Below are positions 54,501 through 64,000 of a DNA stretch of 64,000 bases, piece after piece (positions within the stretch are counted from its first letter, which is position 1; every line of letters starts with the position of its first letter). The position numbers and the translations under genes were made by a program. This DNA comes from Dryococelus australis (taxonomy: Eukaryota > Arthropoda > Insecta > Phasmatodea > Phasmatidae), in assembly GCA_029891345.1 (NCBI GenBank), contig CM056995.1, positions 218,826,275-218,890,274 of the forward strand. The letters run 5' to 3'. The notes beneath the pieces were generated by a model that saw nothing but the letters and a program-made list of their open reading frames with translations, did not search any database and had not been told where the DNA came from.

Positions 54501-54773
54501 GGGCCACTCTAACCCGCTGTCCATTTCCCTGTTGTTGTGGTTTGTTTGTCTTATGGGGCGAAATCCGCCCAAGCCGGGCAATCGTTACTCCAATGTGTAC
54601 ATCCGCACCACCAGCAGGGGTGAGGGAGTTGCCTCGGTTCACTAGGATATTTATATGCTGGCACACTGGTACCTGTTGTTCCGATTGCGGTTTGTTTCGT
54701 CGTGGTTTGACTTGCGGCTGTTGTCGATATGATCGGCGGCTTCATCACTTTCTCTCCCGAACCACTGTTTTTG

Positions 54774-55330
54774 TCCAAGCTGGGCAAGCGCAAGAACCGC
54801 AAAGGACACAAAGTTCACGGTCATGTGGGTTTTCGAGGGAGTGCAGCGGGACGACCGACGAAATTCTTCATGGTGCGGGTGAAAAAAAGAGGAATGCTGC
54901 GACCCTGACCAAAATCATTCGCGAGTGGATCACACCGAACACAACAATAATTCGAGACTGTTGGCGAGGTTACAGCAACTTGGACATTCAGGCCACTGTC
55001 ACATGCAGGTGAATCAAAGGAGGGAATTTCTGTGCAGGGAAAAGAACTTAATGGTAAATACTCAAAACACACTGAAGATGAAGAGGGGCGAGATGTTGAG
55101 GGTACACACGCAAAACATCGAGTGGAGCTGGTGTTCGGTGAAATACAGCATTCCCTGCTTTCGCCGACGGAAAAAATCTTGTGTCAGCTACCTGGCAGAG
55201 TACGTCTGGATAAAGAATAATTGGTACGGCGAATGACTGCACTCTTTACTGATTCTCGCTGACGACATGCACCATTGGAATCGACGCAGAGGAGATAGCG
55301 GCGAAGGCTATTCTACTTTCGACAGGTATC
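54774..55330 (+). mobile_element. Merlin-type transposase, truncated copy 2
   Basis: The plus strand starts inside the catalytic region (LSKLGKRKNRKGHKVHG), continues with PTKFFMVRVKK, the second-Asp block IRDCWRGYSNLDI (near 54,955), and the last block HTQNIEWSWCSVKYSIPCF with LAEYVW. The end (CGCAGAGGAGATAGCGGCGAAGG...TTTCGACAGGTATC, 55,281-55,330) matches the end of copy 1. The N-terminal half is missing and is replaced by unrelated DNA next to retroelement B. Orientation is opposite to copy 1. Confidence 0.75.
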
Positions 55331-56240
55331 ACTTTGTCATTTTCGTCATTTCAATTTCAGGTACGAGTGAGATCGAGTTGCTGTTTTACAGTAGATTTAT
55401 AATGGGGATCCTTGATCACCAAACCTTTCAGGGTTATTTATTCTCAAATTACAACAAAAAACGCAGTACACTAAATAAAGTTGCTTTGTCTAAAAGTACA
55501 GGAAAAAGTTAAAAACTCAAGATCTGAAATTCCTTGCAAATTCGTGAAAATCGTGTAAATTAAAGTCAGAATCAAGGTATTTGAGGGCTAAATTTAAGCT
55601 ATAAAAGCTTTTAAATAAGGAGCTCTCAAAAAGGGGCAATTTTAAGCAAAAAAAAAAAATCTAGAATTTTCCAAAAATGTGTGCACACAATTTGACACAG
55701 GTAAAACAAAGAAAATTATGCAAAAATCAAGCCATTTGATAGCTAAAACAAGCGAATAAGATGAAAAGATAATAGATAGAATGTAAATATGAAACTGAAT
55801 ATCATGTACAGATTTTCCACTTTTCTTTTCATTTAAACCTTTATATACTCGCCCTCATTCATCATTTTAAAGCTACTTTCACAATTATCTTTGTTAACGA
55901 TCTGGTGAAGTGATTTTATAAATACCATCTAGAATGCAATTAATTTTTTTTTCAAATTTAGTTTCATAAATTTGAAATTCTGTAGCTTCATACCATTTAT
56001 CAATTTCGAGGTCATGCAGTTTAGTCAATTCATATGAATTGTTCAACTTGTTGAGCAAAGCCTCCATTTTTTGTTTCCATTATTTAAAAGAAAACAAATT
56101 TAATAAAACTACAAAAAAATTGAGTATAAAGATAATATTAAAATAATAAAATTAAAAATGACAATATTAAAATAACACAATATTTTTATTTTACTGTTTT
56201 TATTTTCTTGAATAAAATTTTTTCTTTATAAATAACCAAA
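55331..56240. other. AT-rich stretch without a recognised gene
   Basis: Only short frames occur. From about 55,860 to 56,100 the minus strand has some helical low-complexity coding character (KTKNGGFAQQVEQFI-like), possibly the outermost part of the Polinton, but I cannot support a gene. Confidence 0.35.
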
Positions 56241-56660
56241 ATGGAATCACAACACAAAATGGAAAGTACTAAAATTTGTAAAAAGTGTAATGAATTATTA
56301 AATAAAGAAAGTTTTTACTTTAATCAAAAACACAAAAGATAAGCTTTATAACATTAGTAAAAAATGATGTATTGAAAAGGTTACAAAAAACTATGAATTA
56401 AATAAAGAGAAAGTAATGTGTGAATGTGGAAAACATGTGTATAATACATCTCTCAAAACACATAAAAATTCTAAATTTCACAGTAAAGCACTAGATAATT
56501 TAAATGAAACACAACACGATAATTACACAACAAAAACAAGTAAAGTGTGTAATGAGACTAAATCTATAAAACTATTTTGTCTTCACTAAAATACTATGGA
56601 CAAAAAATAATAAAATGTAAAGCTTGTTATAATGAATATATGAAGAAATACATGAAGAAA
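56241..56660 (+). pseudogene. zinc-ribbon protein of the Polinton, broken
   Basis: ATG 56,241 opens MESQHKMESTKICKKCNELL. After a stop near 56,340 another frame carries CECGKHVYNTSLKTHKNSKF, a C2H2-like unit, and near 56,610 there is KIIKCKACYNEYMKKYMKK. The paired C-x2-C units and the Y-rich end resemble the endonuclease VII-like zinc ribbons found in some Polintons. The role is uncertain. A run of 16 G at 56,858-56,873 follows downstream. Confidence 0.45.
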
Positions 56661-57039
56661 ATATAATCATAGTAAGAAGCTAAATAATTAATTAATATTG
56701 CTTTTGACATTAACATTAACTAAAACATTGGTGTTATTTTGATTTTAAAAATAATGGTACCAAATAGTTCATAAAAATTAAAATACAATTAAATTTTTTT
56801 CCTTATAAATACAACTATAAAAAATGGAGGCTTGTATAACAACTGTGTTGAACAGTCGGGGGGGGGGGGGGGGCGAGGATGTTGAAATGTAGTATAGCTA
56901 AATATTTCAAATTAAAATATATAACTAGACTAAGGAAAATGATCGAATTAGAACTCTTATACCATTTTTTATGCCACTGGTTATAGACAACGCAGGAAAA
57001 GTAAGCAGATAAAAATATCAATGAATAATTTTACAAATT

Positions 57040-57849
57040 TACCTTTTGCTGATTCAAATATCAATGAATTATATCCCAATGATAAAAAAAATGAACAGAA
57101 ATATTTCCATTTTATAATAACTATTTCGTTAAAAAAAAGAAAGAAAAAGAATTAACAAAAATTACTTAATTAATAAAGCTTTTAAAAGTAAAACATCAAC
57201 CTATAATGATGAAAATACTTTTAATTTAGTACAGCCCATTCATTTCTTGACTTCAGCAAAAAATAAGATATTTGAGATAATATACAATCATCTTAAAATT
57301 TTATAGGTGTGAAAATCAGTATTAAATCATATGTTAATTTTCATAAGCAAGAAAATAATCCAGTACATTTGTTCACTTTTCAATCACCCAATTATACAGT
57401 TTTGAATGCTGGAGATATTGAAAAAAATTATAAATTCATAATACAAGAAATAACTTACACAATTATCTGATTTTCAAAAAAGAGATTTTGGATGGGTTTT
57501 TGATAAAATAATTGGAATACAGTTAGCAATGAGAGGCTCATCATATATTGATCAACCAGAAGTGATTAAAAATTAAACAGCATGCACAAATGTACAGAAT
57601 GATGATCAAAAATGTTTCCTTTGGGTGATCAAATCTGCATTATTTCCATCAGACAGCCATTCAGATAGAGTAACCAAATATAAAAACGTGGGGCTTAATA
57701 TCGATGAAGTAATAGGTAAATATGAATATCCTATTAAAATTGATGATAAATTAAAAATAGAAAATCAAATTGATACATATCTGACTGTATACTCTATTGA
57801 AGATGGAAAATCTCTCGTACATAAACTAAAACTTACAAAACAACAGTGA
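57040..57849 (+). pseudogene. N-terminal part of a protein-primed DNA polymerase B (Polinton), broken
   Basis: Coherent stretches include HLFTFQSPNYTVLNAGDIEK (near 57,370) and FGWVFDKIIGIQLAMRGSSY (near 57,490). The clean end at 57,599-57,849 has NVQNDDQKCFLWVIKSALFP, DRVTKYKNVGLNIDEV and YEYPIKIDDKLKIENQI. These are the conserved residues of the region before the polymerase domain in animal Polintons. The exonuclease and polymerase domains are absent here, so the gene is truncated as well as interrupted. Confidence 0.65.
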
Positions 57850-58009
57850 ACGATAAAACAATTGTTAAACACTCTGAGTGTTATGTTACTGCATTTTTTT
57901 TTATATTTAAAATTTATAAACTCTCAGCTAAAGTAGACTCAGCTGCACAAACTGCAGTTTTATTAATCCAAGAGTTGTGAGAATTATCAAAACCTAACCA
58001 CTTTACATA

Positions 58010-58932
58010 CATTTTTTTTCACCTTTAGTTTAAAAAACTTTTTCAACTTAATATTCATTCGGGTAGTCAGTTTTTATAATTTCACATTCATTAAAAAAAT
58101 TACCCATAATTCTTCTTAATTGATATCTTTTAATTTGTAATTTGGAACATCATAATTTAAAACTTTAATAACAGTAAATGATTCTATCGACCAATTAGTG
58201 TAAATCCTTTTTAAAAATAAATTAGTTTGTTCACACCAACATCTCCTACTTTATATTTTGGTTTAGTAAACCCAAAATTTGTTTGCAATAATTCTTTTAT
58301 TTGTTTTATTAACTTCAATTGGCTTCATACAAATAGTTCTGTTTTGAATTATTATATTCTTTCACTAATTTATCCAATATATTTACCCACTTGTAGTTAC
58401 CATTAAAAGCAAATTTTTTCCACGTTATATTTTTCATAGTTCGAATAAATCTTCCAACAACACTAGCTTTTAATTTAGAATATGATGAACAATGGTTGAT
58501 ATTATATTTTTCCATAAGCTCATTAAATATTTTATTATAAAATTCTGAACCATTATCAGTTTGTATGTTATTAGATTTTCTTTTAATTAATATAGATTCT
58601 AAACTGTTTGTTACATTTTTAGCTGTTTTATCTTTAATTGGTGTAGTCAATGCAAATTTTGGGAAAAAAAGTCATAATATATTTGTATCCATTGTTTACA
58701 TGTGATATACCTTTAAATTAACAGTATTCATTTCTACAAGATCAATTTGCCATAAATTATCAATGCCATATAAAATTATTTTTAGCCTTGGAAAATTTAT
58801 TTGCACAGGTTTATATAATTCGTTAATTGTTTCCTTTCTCACAGTAGACAAAAAAAACTTACGTAATTTTATTAGAATTTCAAATAGAACATTTAATTTT
58901 TTGAACTTATTGCCCATTTTTTGTATTTCCAT
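58010..58932 (-). pseudogene. Polinton rve-type integrase, broken
   Basis: 58932-58696 carries the N-terminal part (RKETINELYKPVQINFPR, LWQIDLVEMNTVN with the first catalytic Asp). After a shift near 58,670, 58650-58315 has IQTDNGSEFYNKIFNELM (second Asp) and SSYSKLKASVVGRFIRTMKN, where the usual catalytic Glu of V-E-R-F is changed to Gly. A C-terminal part with PKYKVGDVGVNK continues to about 58,010 with stops. The D-D-E core is therefore damaged by substitution as well as by the frameshift. Confidence 0.8.
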
Positions 58933-59355
58933 TTTTATATAATTACTCTTCGAGCACTAAGTTTTATCCATTTAGTAGTAAAAGAATATTTAATATTTAT
59001 ATTTTACGAATATTCCTATGTAGTCATGAAACCATCATCATATTCAGATATTTTGGTTTTATTTTTATTTTAAAAGTAAAAATATCACCTATGTTAACAT
59101 CACATGGTTTACTATAATCTATTTGCGTAGTTCCCTTAATAACAGTCACATCTTCATTGGTAAATTATATAAACAAAAATGATTTATAAACATCACAATA
59201 ATTAATTTAAAAAGTAAAGTGTATGATTTCCTAAGTGAAAAATATTATTAGTTTTATTCCACTTTTCACTTAAATCAAATATATAAGAATTTTCTTCCTT
59301 ACATTTTTTATTTTAAAGTAAACAAGTGTCTTACAATTATTTAAAACAGATTTGT

Positions 59356-59990
59356 TTAAATTTTGTAGTTATCAGCTCTTTCTTTATAGAAATATCTTTT
59401 ATTGACAGCATCTTTTCCATCAGTAGGATCAGCCATATTATTAAGTATATCATTCTGAAGAGAAGCATAATATCTTGTGTAAACAAAAACTTTACTAATT
59501 TGATCTTGTAAAGCAGAAACAATTATATTATATTTTGATTCTACATATGATTTTAAATCAGAAACACTAGTGTTGTATTCTGTTTCGACATCAGTTTTTA
59601 AAGCATAGTCAGAAACTATATTTTATATTTTTAATCAGCATCATTTTTTAATGCTTAGTCAGAAATAATAGCTTTATATTTCGAAACTACATCATTTTTA
59701 TTGCATAATCAGCAAAAATAATTTTATATTATGTATCAGTTTTTTTTTAAATTACTGTTTTGCATTATTTATTCATTTTATATAATCAAAAAGTGTTATT
59801 GAATTGTAAATTTATATCTTCTTTTAGAGCATGATAAGAATCAATATTTTTAAATTTTGATTCAACATCTTTTAAAATTCATAATCTGCTATATATATAT
59901 AATCTTTTATTAACTGGATCTGTTCCATCAATGGTGTCAGCTATATAAAAAAGTTTGTAAAATTAAAACAGGTGGTTAGTTTGTTTTATA
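59356..59990 (-). pseudogene. fibre-like protein with 17-residue repeats, broken
   Basis: On the minus strand about four units of the type SDYALKTDVETEYNTSV are repeated every 51-54 bases (59,730-59,530), with stops in two of them. The end of the protein reads NMADPTDGKDAVNKRYFYKE, a motif like the phage tail-fibre D-P-x-D-x-x-D-A-V-N-K-R-Y. A related ADTIDGTDPVNKRLY lies upstream near 59,900. The layout (coiled-coil repeats between two such motifs) suggests a trimeric fibre. TAA at 59,356-59,358 ends the frame. Confidence 0.5.
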
Positions 59991-60059
59991 AAATAGAAAC
60001 ACTCGAACTGCATTTTAAATCTACATGTTTTTAAATCCTCAGCAATAAAGTCAAAGTTT

Positions 60060-60540
60060 TTATTTAAATATTTGATTTATGGTTTCCGAAATATATCTTT
60101 CATTTAATATAGAAATTATATCGTTAAACTTAAATTCTCTCGAAAAAAGATGTAATACAATTAAACATGGATGTCCACATATAACTGATTTAAAATTCTG
60201 AATTCGATCATCATTATAATAAACGTTTCTGTTTTTGAAAAAAAAATTAATTAAATTAGTGGGAATATTGCCCCCAAATGAATCAAAATAGTAAACATAA
60301 TTATCTTTAAAATAACAAACCCAATGAGTTCCATCATTTGTTGAAATATCGAAATTAACCACAGCACATTCATTTTTGAGCATGATTTTTAGTAACTCAT
60401 CAATCATATAAACATTTCTCAAATTTTTATATTTAATATTTTTACATATTTTTCAATATCGATATTAGTTAGTGGGTATATTTCAAATTTTTTTGGTCGT
60501 CCTCTTTTTGCAACTAATCCTTTTCCAGCCTTGTTTTCCA
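60060..60540 (-). pseudogene. adenovirus-like cysteine protease of the Polinton
   Basis: The frame 60422-60060 is clean and holds the catalytic elements in order: His in DGTHWVCYF (near 60,330), Asp/Asn-type residue in YYFDSFGG (near 60,285) and Cys in SVICGHPCLIVL (near 60,170). Upstream, after one shift near 60,430, the conserved PLTNIDIEKYVK and a basic start (MENKAGKGLVAKRGRPKK) are seen. These proteases mature the Polinton capsid proteins. The catalytic part itself is uninterrupted. Confidence 0.75.
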
Positions 60541-60549
60541 TTGCTAAAT

Positions 60550-60825
60550 TATATCTTTTTGTTAATCTAATTTTTTTTTATTTTTGTTAGTTTGTTCAAC
60601 GGAATTATAGTTTGAAGTAGCTACATCTGCTAAAGCACCAAGTCTAGTTAAATCAGCAACTATGAGGGGAATAATTCCTTCATGATGTAAACCACTTCCA
60701 TATTTTTCCTTAAATTTTTTTTGAGTATTGGCAATGGCAAGGTTTGGAAGGAATTAAAAATTTATCTATACCCCAGTCTCTTAATTCATCAATGGGTTTG
60801 TCGAAAGTTGAGCTTTTTATCTTCA
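60550..60825 (-). pseudogene. small Polinton structural protein remnant
   Basis: The minus strand begins MKIKSSTFDKPIDELRDWGI near 60,823. After a shift near 60,720 it reads KYGSGLHHEGIIPLIVADLT and LGALADVATSNYNSVEQTNK, ending near 60,560. The glycine/alanine-rich segment before a charged helix is common in a small Polinton protein next to the protease. The function is not established. Confidence 0.4.
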
Positions 60826-60864
60826 TTTATAAGTAAAAAAATATTAATAATTTAATAAATTTTA

Positions 60865-61152
60865 ATGCCCCATCCTAATTTTCTTTTCATAAACTTAGTT
60901 GAGGCAACAGCAGCAGAAGCAATGTTTTCCACCAATTGGAGTATTTTTATCTAACCTAATTTCTTTTACTTCTTTTTGTAAAATTTTATCTGCTTCATGT
61001 CTAGATTCTAAATCTTTATGTGCTTGATAAGCAATATCATGATATTTGCATACTTCATAAAATTTATTTACTCCTTTATCACCTATTTCAAGTCTTTCAT
61101 TTAAATATTGTAAATGGACCACAACACAACCAGTCAAATGTAATTCGGGCAA
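60865..61152 (-). pseudogene. phospholipase A2-like protein of the Polinton
   Basis: The frame 61152-60895 opens MPELHLTGCVVVHLQYLNER and contains CKYHDIAYQAHKD, the H-D-x-x-Y motif of parvovirus-type PLA2 domains (near 61,045), followed by SRHEADKIL. The calcium-binding loop usually rich in glycine is degenerate (GCVVVHLQY), so activity is unlikely. A stop follows at 60,895, with coherent residues (YEKKIRMGH) beyond it. Confidence 0.65.
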
Positions 61153-61175
61153 ATTTAAATTGTTTAATGTCTAGT

Positions 61176-61424
61176 TTATCGCACCTTTTCCATGGTGTTC
61201 AGAATTCCAAAATGAGTGTGGAAAACATTTAAAACTCTTATAAGATATTCTATACCTTTTGGATTATTTATAAGAAATTCAGAAAAATTATTGCATAACA
61301 TATTCATTATGTTCACTTTTTCATTGTAAAAACTATTATTACCAGCATTTTCTTCACCCTGAATAACTAATAAGCTATCAATAAATTTTCTAAAATCTAC
61401 CATCCAAACGAATTCTTTGGGCAA
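61176..61424 (-). CDS. short Polinton-associated protein
   Basis: This 82-codon frame is clean. It contains FIDSLLVIQGEENAGNNSFY, NEKVNIMNM and PKGIEYLIRVLN, residues I associate with a conserved ORF beside the PLA2 gene in animal Polintons. The role is unknown. Its start is not certain because the first residues overlap the end of the next gene. Confidence 0.45.
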   Translation of the reverse strand: MPKEFVWMVDFRKFIDSLLVIQGEENAGNNSFYNEKVNIMNMLCNNFSEFLINNPKGIEYLIRVLNVFHTHFGILNTMEKVR

Positions 61425-61434
61425 ATTATATATT

Positions 61435-62180
61435 TTTTATGCCTTCTCCTGATTTACGAGTTCTTGGAAAAACCATTCTTTCTGGTGTATTTGGTAATGA
61501 TTTTGAGTGTTAATTGTTTTACATATTCTTCATAAATTGGACTAATTATATTATTATACTTCCAGTCAATACTTGAACTTGGATTATTCCTTTTCTTATT
61601 AAGAATATAATTTTGAAATACAGCATTGGTTAATAAAACAATTTCTGTATAATTTTTAAGGTCATTATCATTGTAATTACCTGCAAGTTCTTTATATTTC
61701 CTAACAATTAACAAATGAGAAAGTCCTTCTGTTAATTCATATTCTTTATCTTTGCCAAATAGTGTATCAACATCTATCTTTACTTTTGTATTACCGACAT
61801 AAAAATCACGACCCTTTCCTCGTAAACCGCATATTTCTTTAATGTTATTAATATATAGAAAATTTTTTTTTTTTCCAAATCTAATATTTGAGTCTTTCAA
61901 TGGCATTATACCCAAATTTGGAGACCTATCTTTAGGAATAATTCTATTTCAAATGATGTTTCTTCTGGTGTTGGTGGATAATCTAAATTTTTTGCAGCTA
62001 CAGGTACTAGTGCTGTTATTAAATTTTTTTTTTCTTCACTTACTTGTTCTACTTTTTTACAAATACTTTGTAATTCACGAATTAATGGTAGGTATTTTTT
62101 CTTGTTTTTTTTTCTTCATATTTTACCTCATGGTTATTTTTATAATTTCTATACTTCTCGATGAGCAATTTCTCTAGATT
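61435..62180 (-). pseudogene. DUF8207-type Polinton protein, broken
   Basis: The frame 61915-61454 carries the domain: DFYVGNTKVKIDVDTLFGKD, YELTEGLSHLLIVRKYKEL, LKNYTEIVLLTNAVFQNYIL and PSSSIDWKYNNIISPIY. This pattern is known from proteins of arthropod and other animal Mavericks. A basic C-terminal end in another frame reads RMVFPRTRKSGEGIKN. The N-terminal helical part (62,180-61,925) is broken by several stops. Confidence 0.65.
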
Positions 62181-62299
62181 TACTCCCTCTGAATCCTTCA
62201 ACTATATATCATTATTTTACTTATAAATGAGTTATTAAAGCATTAAGAGTTTTGAGAGATAAACTTTTCCCCCAATTGATCAAACTAGCAAAAATTTAA

Positions 62300-63496
62300 A
62301 TGTTTACAATAACAAAATAGAATTTGATATTCCAATAAGAGATGGCCTTTCGTTTCCAAATTACGTTTATATTTTGGAAGAATATCACCTACTAAAAAAC
62401 AATGTTGGTGATGGGACAAAATACAAAAAATGAGATAATATTGATGTTTCTTCGAATTTTTTTCCATTTCAGTTTTCTAGAGAAGAAACTTCAAAACGTG
62501 GACAGATTATTGAGGCTGTTGATAATCCAGGAATAACTTCGACAATGATGAATAGTATGCTAAGATCACCATGTGAACAAAATTATTTAGAGTCTACTGG
62601 TGTTGATAATAAATATAGAGTAAAATCTGTTCGCATTGATACAATTAATGAAATAATGCATCCATTAAGATATTTGTTCAGTTTTATTCGCGATAATAAT
62701 GAAGTTTACTGGAAGGGTGGTTATAAAATCACTTTTTCCCGAAATTCGTCTGTTAAGACCTATTTATTCGTTTACGAAACAAAAAATGCAGATGGTGAGG
62801 TTGATAAAACTTATTCTGCTTCAGTTAAAATTGTTATTGAAAAATTAGAAATTATGTGGCCTACTGTTCAATATGAAGCTAACACATCAATTGCAATTTA
62901 AGAAAAAATACTAAAATTCTTATTGGTTTTAAGAATTGGCAATTTTTAGAAAAACAAGTTGTTGCTGGGACAACTGTTTTTAACTTTGATATAAAAGATC
63001 AGTTTAATAATTTATAATTTGACATGCCTGATTTTGTTATTGTGGGTTTCCAAAATAATAGGAAAAAATCGGACAGAGCAATATGTACATGCTTCAATGC
63101 TTTTGTTAAAAATGGTAGAAAAGAAATTTTTACAAAAGAAAATTGGAATCAAGATATTGAATATGATCTTTGTCTTAAAATATTTCTGGCTTTTAATGAT
63201 TTTAGAAATTAAGAGAAAATAATTAGATACTATATATAGAAATAATGAAATTTATTATAAGCCAACTATAAATTACCATGGCGGTATCAATTATTATTCA
63301 TTTTGGGGGCGAAACCTTTAAATGTTATTAACTGCCTATATAGAAAAATGGCAGTAGTTAAAGATAAAACAAATTAAAAATTACTGTTGATTTTAAAATA
63401 GGTGATGAGGCTGGTACAATTTGCAATGCTGTTTTAATCAGCCAACAAATTTTTACCTATGATTATTTGAAAGAAAATATCACTGAAGATATATAG
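62300..63496 (+). pseudogene. hexon-like (double jelly-roll) major capsid protein of the Polinton, broken
   Basis: Collinear plus-strand pieces are REETSKRGQIIEAV (62,480), RIDTINEIMHPLRYLFSFIR (about 62,630), YKITFSRNSSVKTYLFVYET, IEKLEIMWPTVQYEAN (to 62,901), MPDFVIVGFQNNRKKS (63,024, the conserved I-V-G-F-Q block), and VDFKIGDEAGTICNAVLISQ ending at TAG 63,494-63,496. Order and spacing match the animal Polinton capsid protein. Stops and shifts occur at about 62,900-63,020 and 63,210-63,370. Confidence 0.7.
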
Positions 63497-63509
63497 ATTT
63501 TTAATTTTA

Positions 63510-64000
63510 TTACATGGATATTGTAAATGATTTTACAGAAACAAGAAAGTGTTTTGGTATTTTAATACAATTTTTTTAACTCATAGTTAAGTGGTCGCAT
63601 TAGAAAAGCTTAAGAATTTTTAGAAATATAGATGAATTATTTGATCAAATAAGAATTATTATTTTTTAATTAAAATCTTCTCATAGTATCAAATTTTTTA
63701 TATAAGATATATAAGATTTTAATATTATAAATAGGTCAAAATTATAGCTCTTTTATAAGTTTGGGATATTGGATATGAAATTATAAGAAACCTTCATTGA
63801 TAAAGTATTGGACATTTCAAACTTGTTTTAAAAATCGATAAAAATTATTTAAGATCAAATAAATTTCCTGATTTTTAAGATGTAGTTTATGGTTTGAATT
63901 TTTGTGATGGTTGGGGTTATGGAAACAGTAATGGCTATGCTTAAGATTTTTCTTTATTTTTTGACTTTAAAAAATTCACGATTTTTTCATCGAATTTCAG
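63510..64000 (+). pseudogene. unrecognised Polinton gene remnant, runs off the window
   Basis: Short coherent pieces with stops between them include DIVNDFTETRKCFGILIQFF near 63,515 and VVYGLNFCDGWGYGNSNGYA near 63,882. The two stops around the latter are both TAA where CAA would fit. The position after the capsid gene suggests another structural gene, but no domain is recognised. Confidence 0.3.

Larger units (their letters stand above)
56241..64000. mobile_element. Polinton/Maverick element, decayed, right end outside the window
   Basis: The block holds a typical set of Polinton genes: protein-primed polymerase N-terminal part, retroviral-type integrase, adenovirus-like protease, PLA2-like protein, DUF8207-type proteins and a hexon-like major capsid protein. 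Base composition is more AT-rich than the DNA to the left. No terminal inverted repeat could be located because the right end is not in the window. Many stops and shifts show it is inactive. Confidence 0.8.

Noticed and set aside
1..64000. tRNA and rRNA genes
   Set aside because: No cloverleaf-like or conserved rRNA sequence was noticed on reading, although a covariance-model search was not possible here.

Overview
The window is animal nuclear DNA, probably arthropod, although the sequence alone does not fix the host. It carries a long decayed insertion of a large double-stranded DNA virus, followed by a cluster of host mobile elements. The DNA is AT-rich. Genes lie on both strands without bacterial operon structure, TATA-type promoters are visible, and Ty3/gypsy, Merlin and Polinton/Maverick elements are present.

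Region 1 (about 1-42,090): viral remnant. The best supported genes are a P74/PIF-0 entry protein (31,417-33,514 +), an ODV-E66-like polysaccharide lyase (18,368-20,473 -), a LEF-4-like RNA capping/late RNA polymerase subunit with recognisable nucleotidyltransferase motifs (20,628-22,167 -) and a Pif1-type SF1 helicase (38,571-40,165 +). Weaker candidates are PIF-5/ODV-E56 (16,132-17,034 -) and two other cysteine-rich PIF-like proteins. There are also BRO-N genes in tandem copies, an AAA+ ATPase and a PD-(D/E)XK nuclease. This set points to class Naldaviricetes (nudivirus-, hytrosavirus-, nimavirus- or filamentous-virus-like). Nearly every gene is broken by in-frame TAA, TAG and TGA codons and by frameshifts, many of them at homopolymers, so this is a fossil endogenous viral element and not an active virus. 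At least two types of host-like inverted-repeat element lie inside it.

Region 2 (about 42,090-47,240): a likely non-viral ankyrin-repeat gene with its own TATA box and a heptapeptide repeat, several tandem-repeat arrays, and a decayed Merlin (IS1595/ISXO2-type DDE) transposase.

Region 3 (about 47,240-56,100): two decayed Ty3/gypsy-like retroelements on the minus strand, a second Merlin copy in the opposite orientation, and stretches in which no gene is recognised.

Region 4 (about 56,100-64,000, running off the right edge): a decayed Polinton/Maverick. It has a zinc-ribbon protein, the N-terminal part of a protein-primed DNA polymerase, an rve integrase, a repeat-rich fibre-like protein, an adenovirus-type cysteine protease, a PLA2-like protein, DUF8207-type proteins and a hexon-like major capsid protein.

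How the genes work together: in the living virus the PIF proteins would mediate oral entry, ODV-E66 would cut glycosaminoglycans, LEF-4 would serve late transcription, and the helicase, nuclease and ATPase would serve DNA metabolism. Here all of these are relics apart from a few short intact frames.
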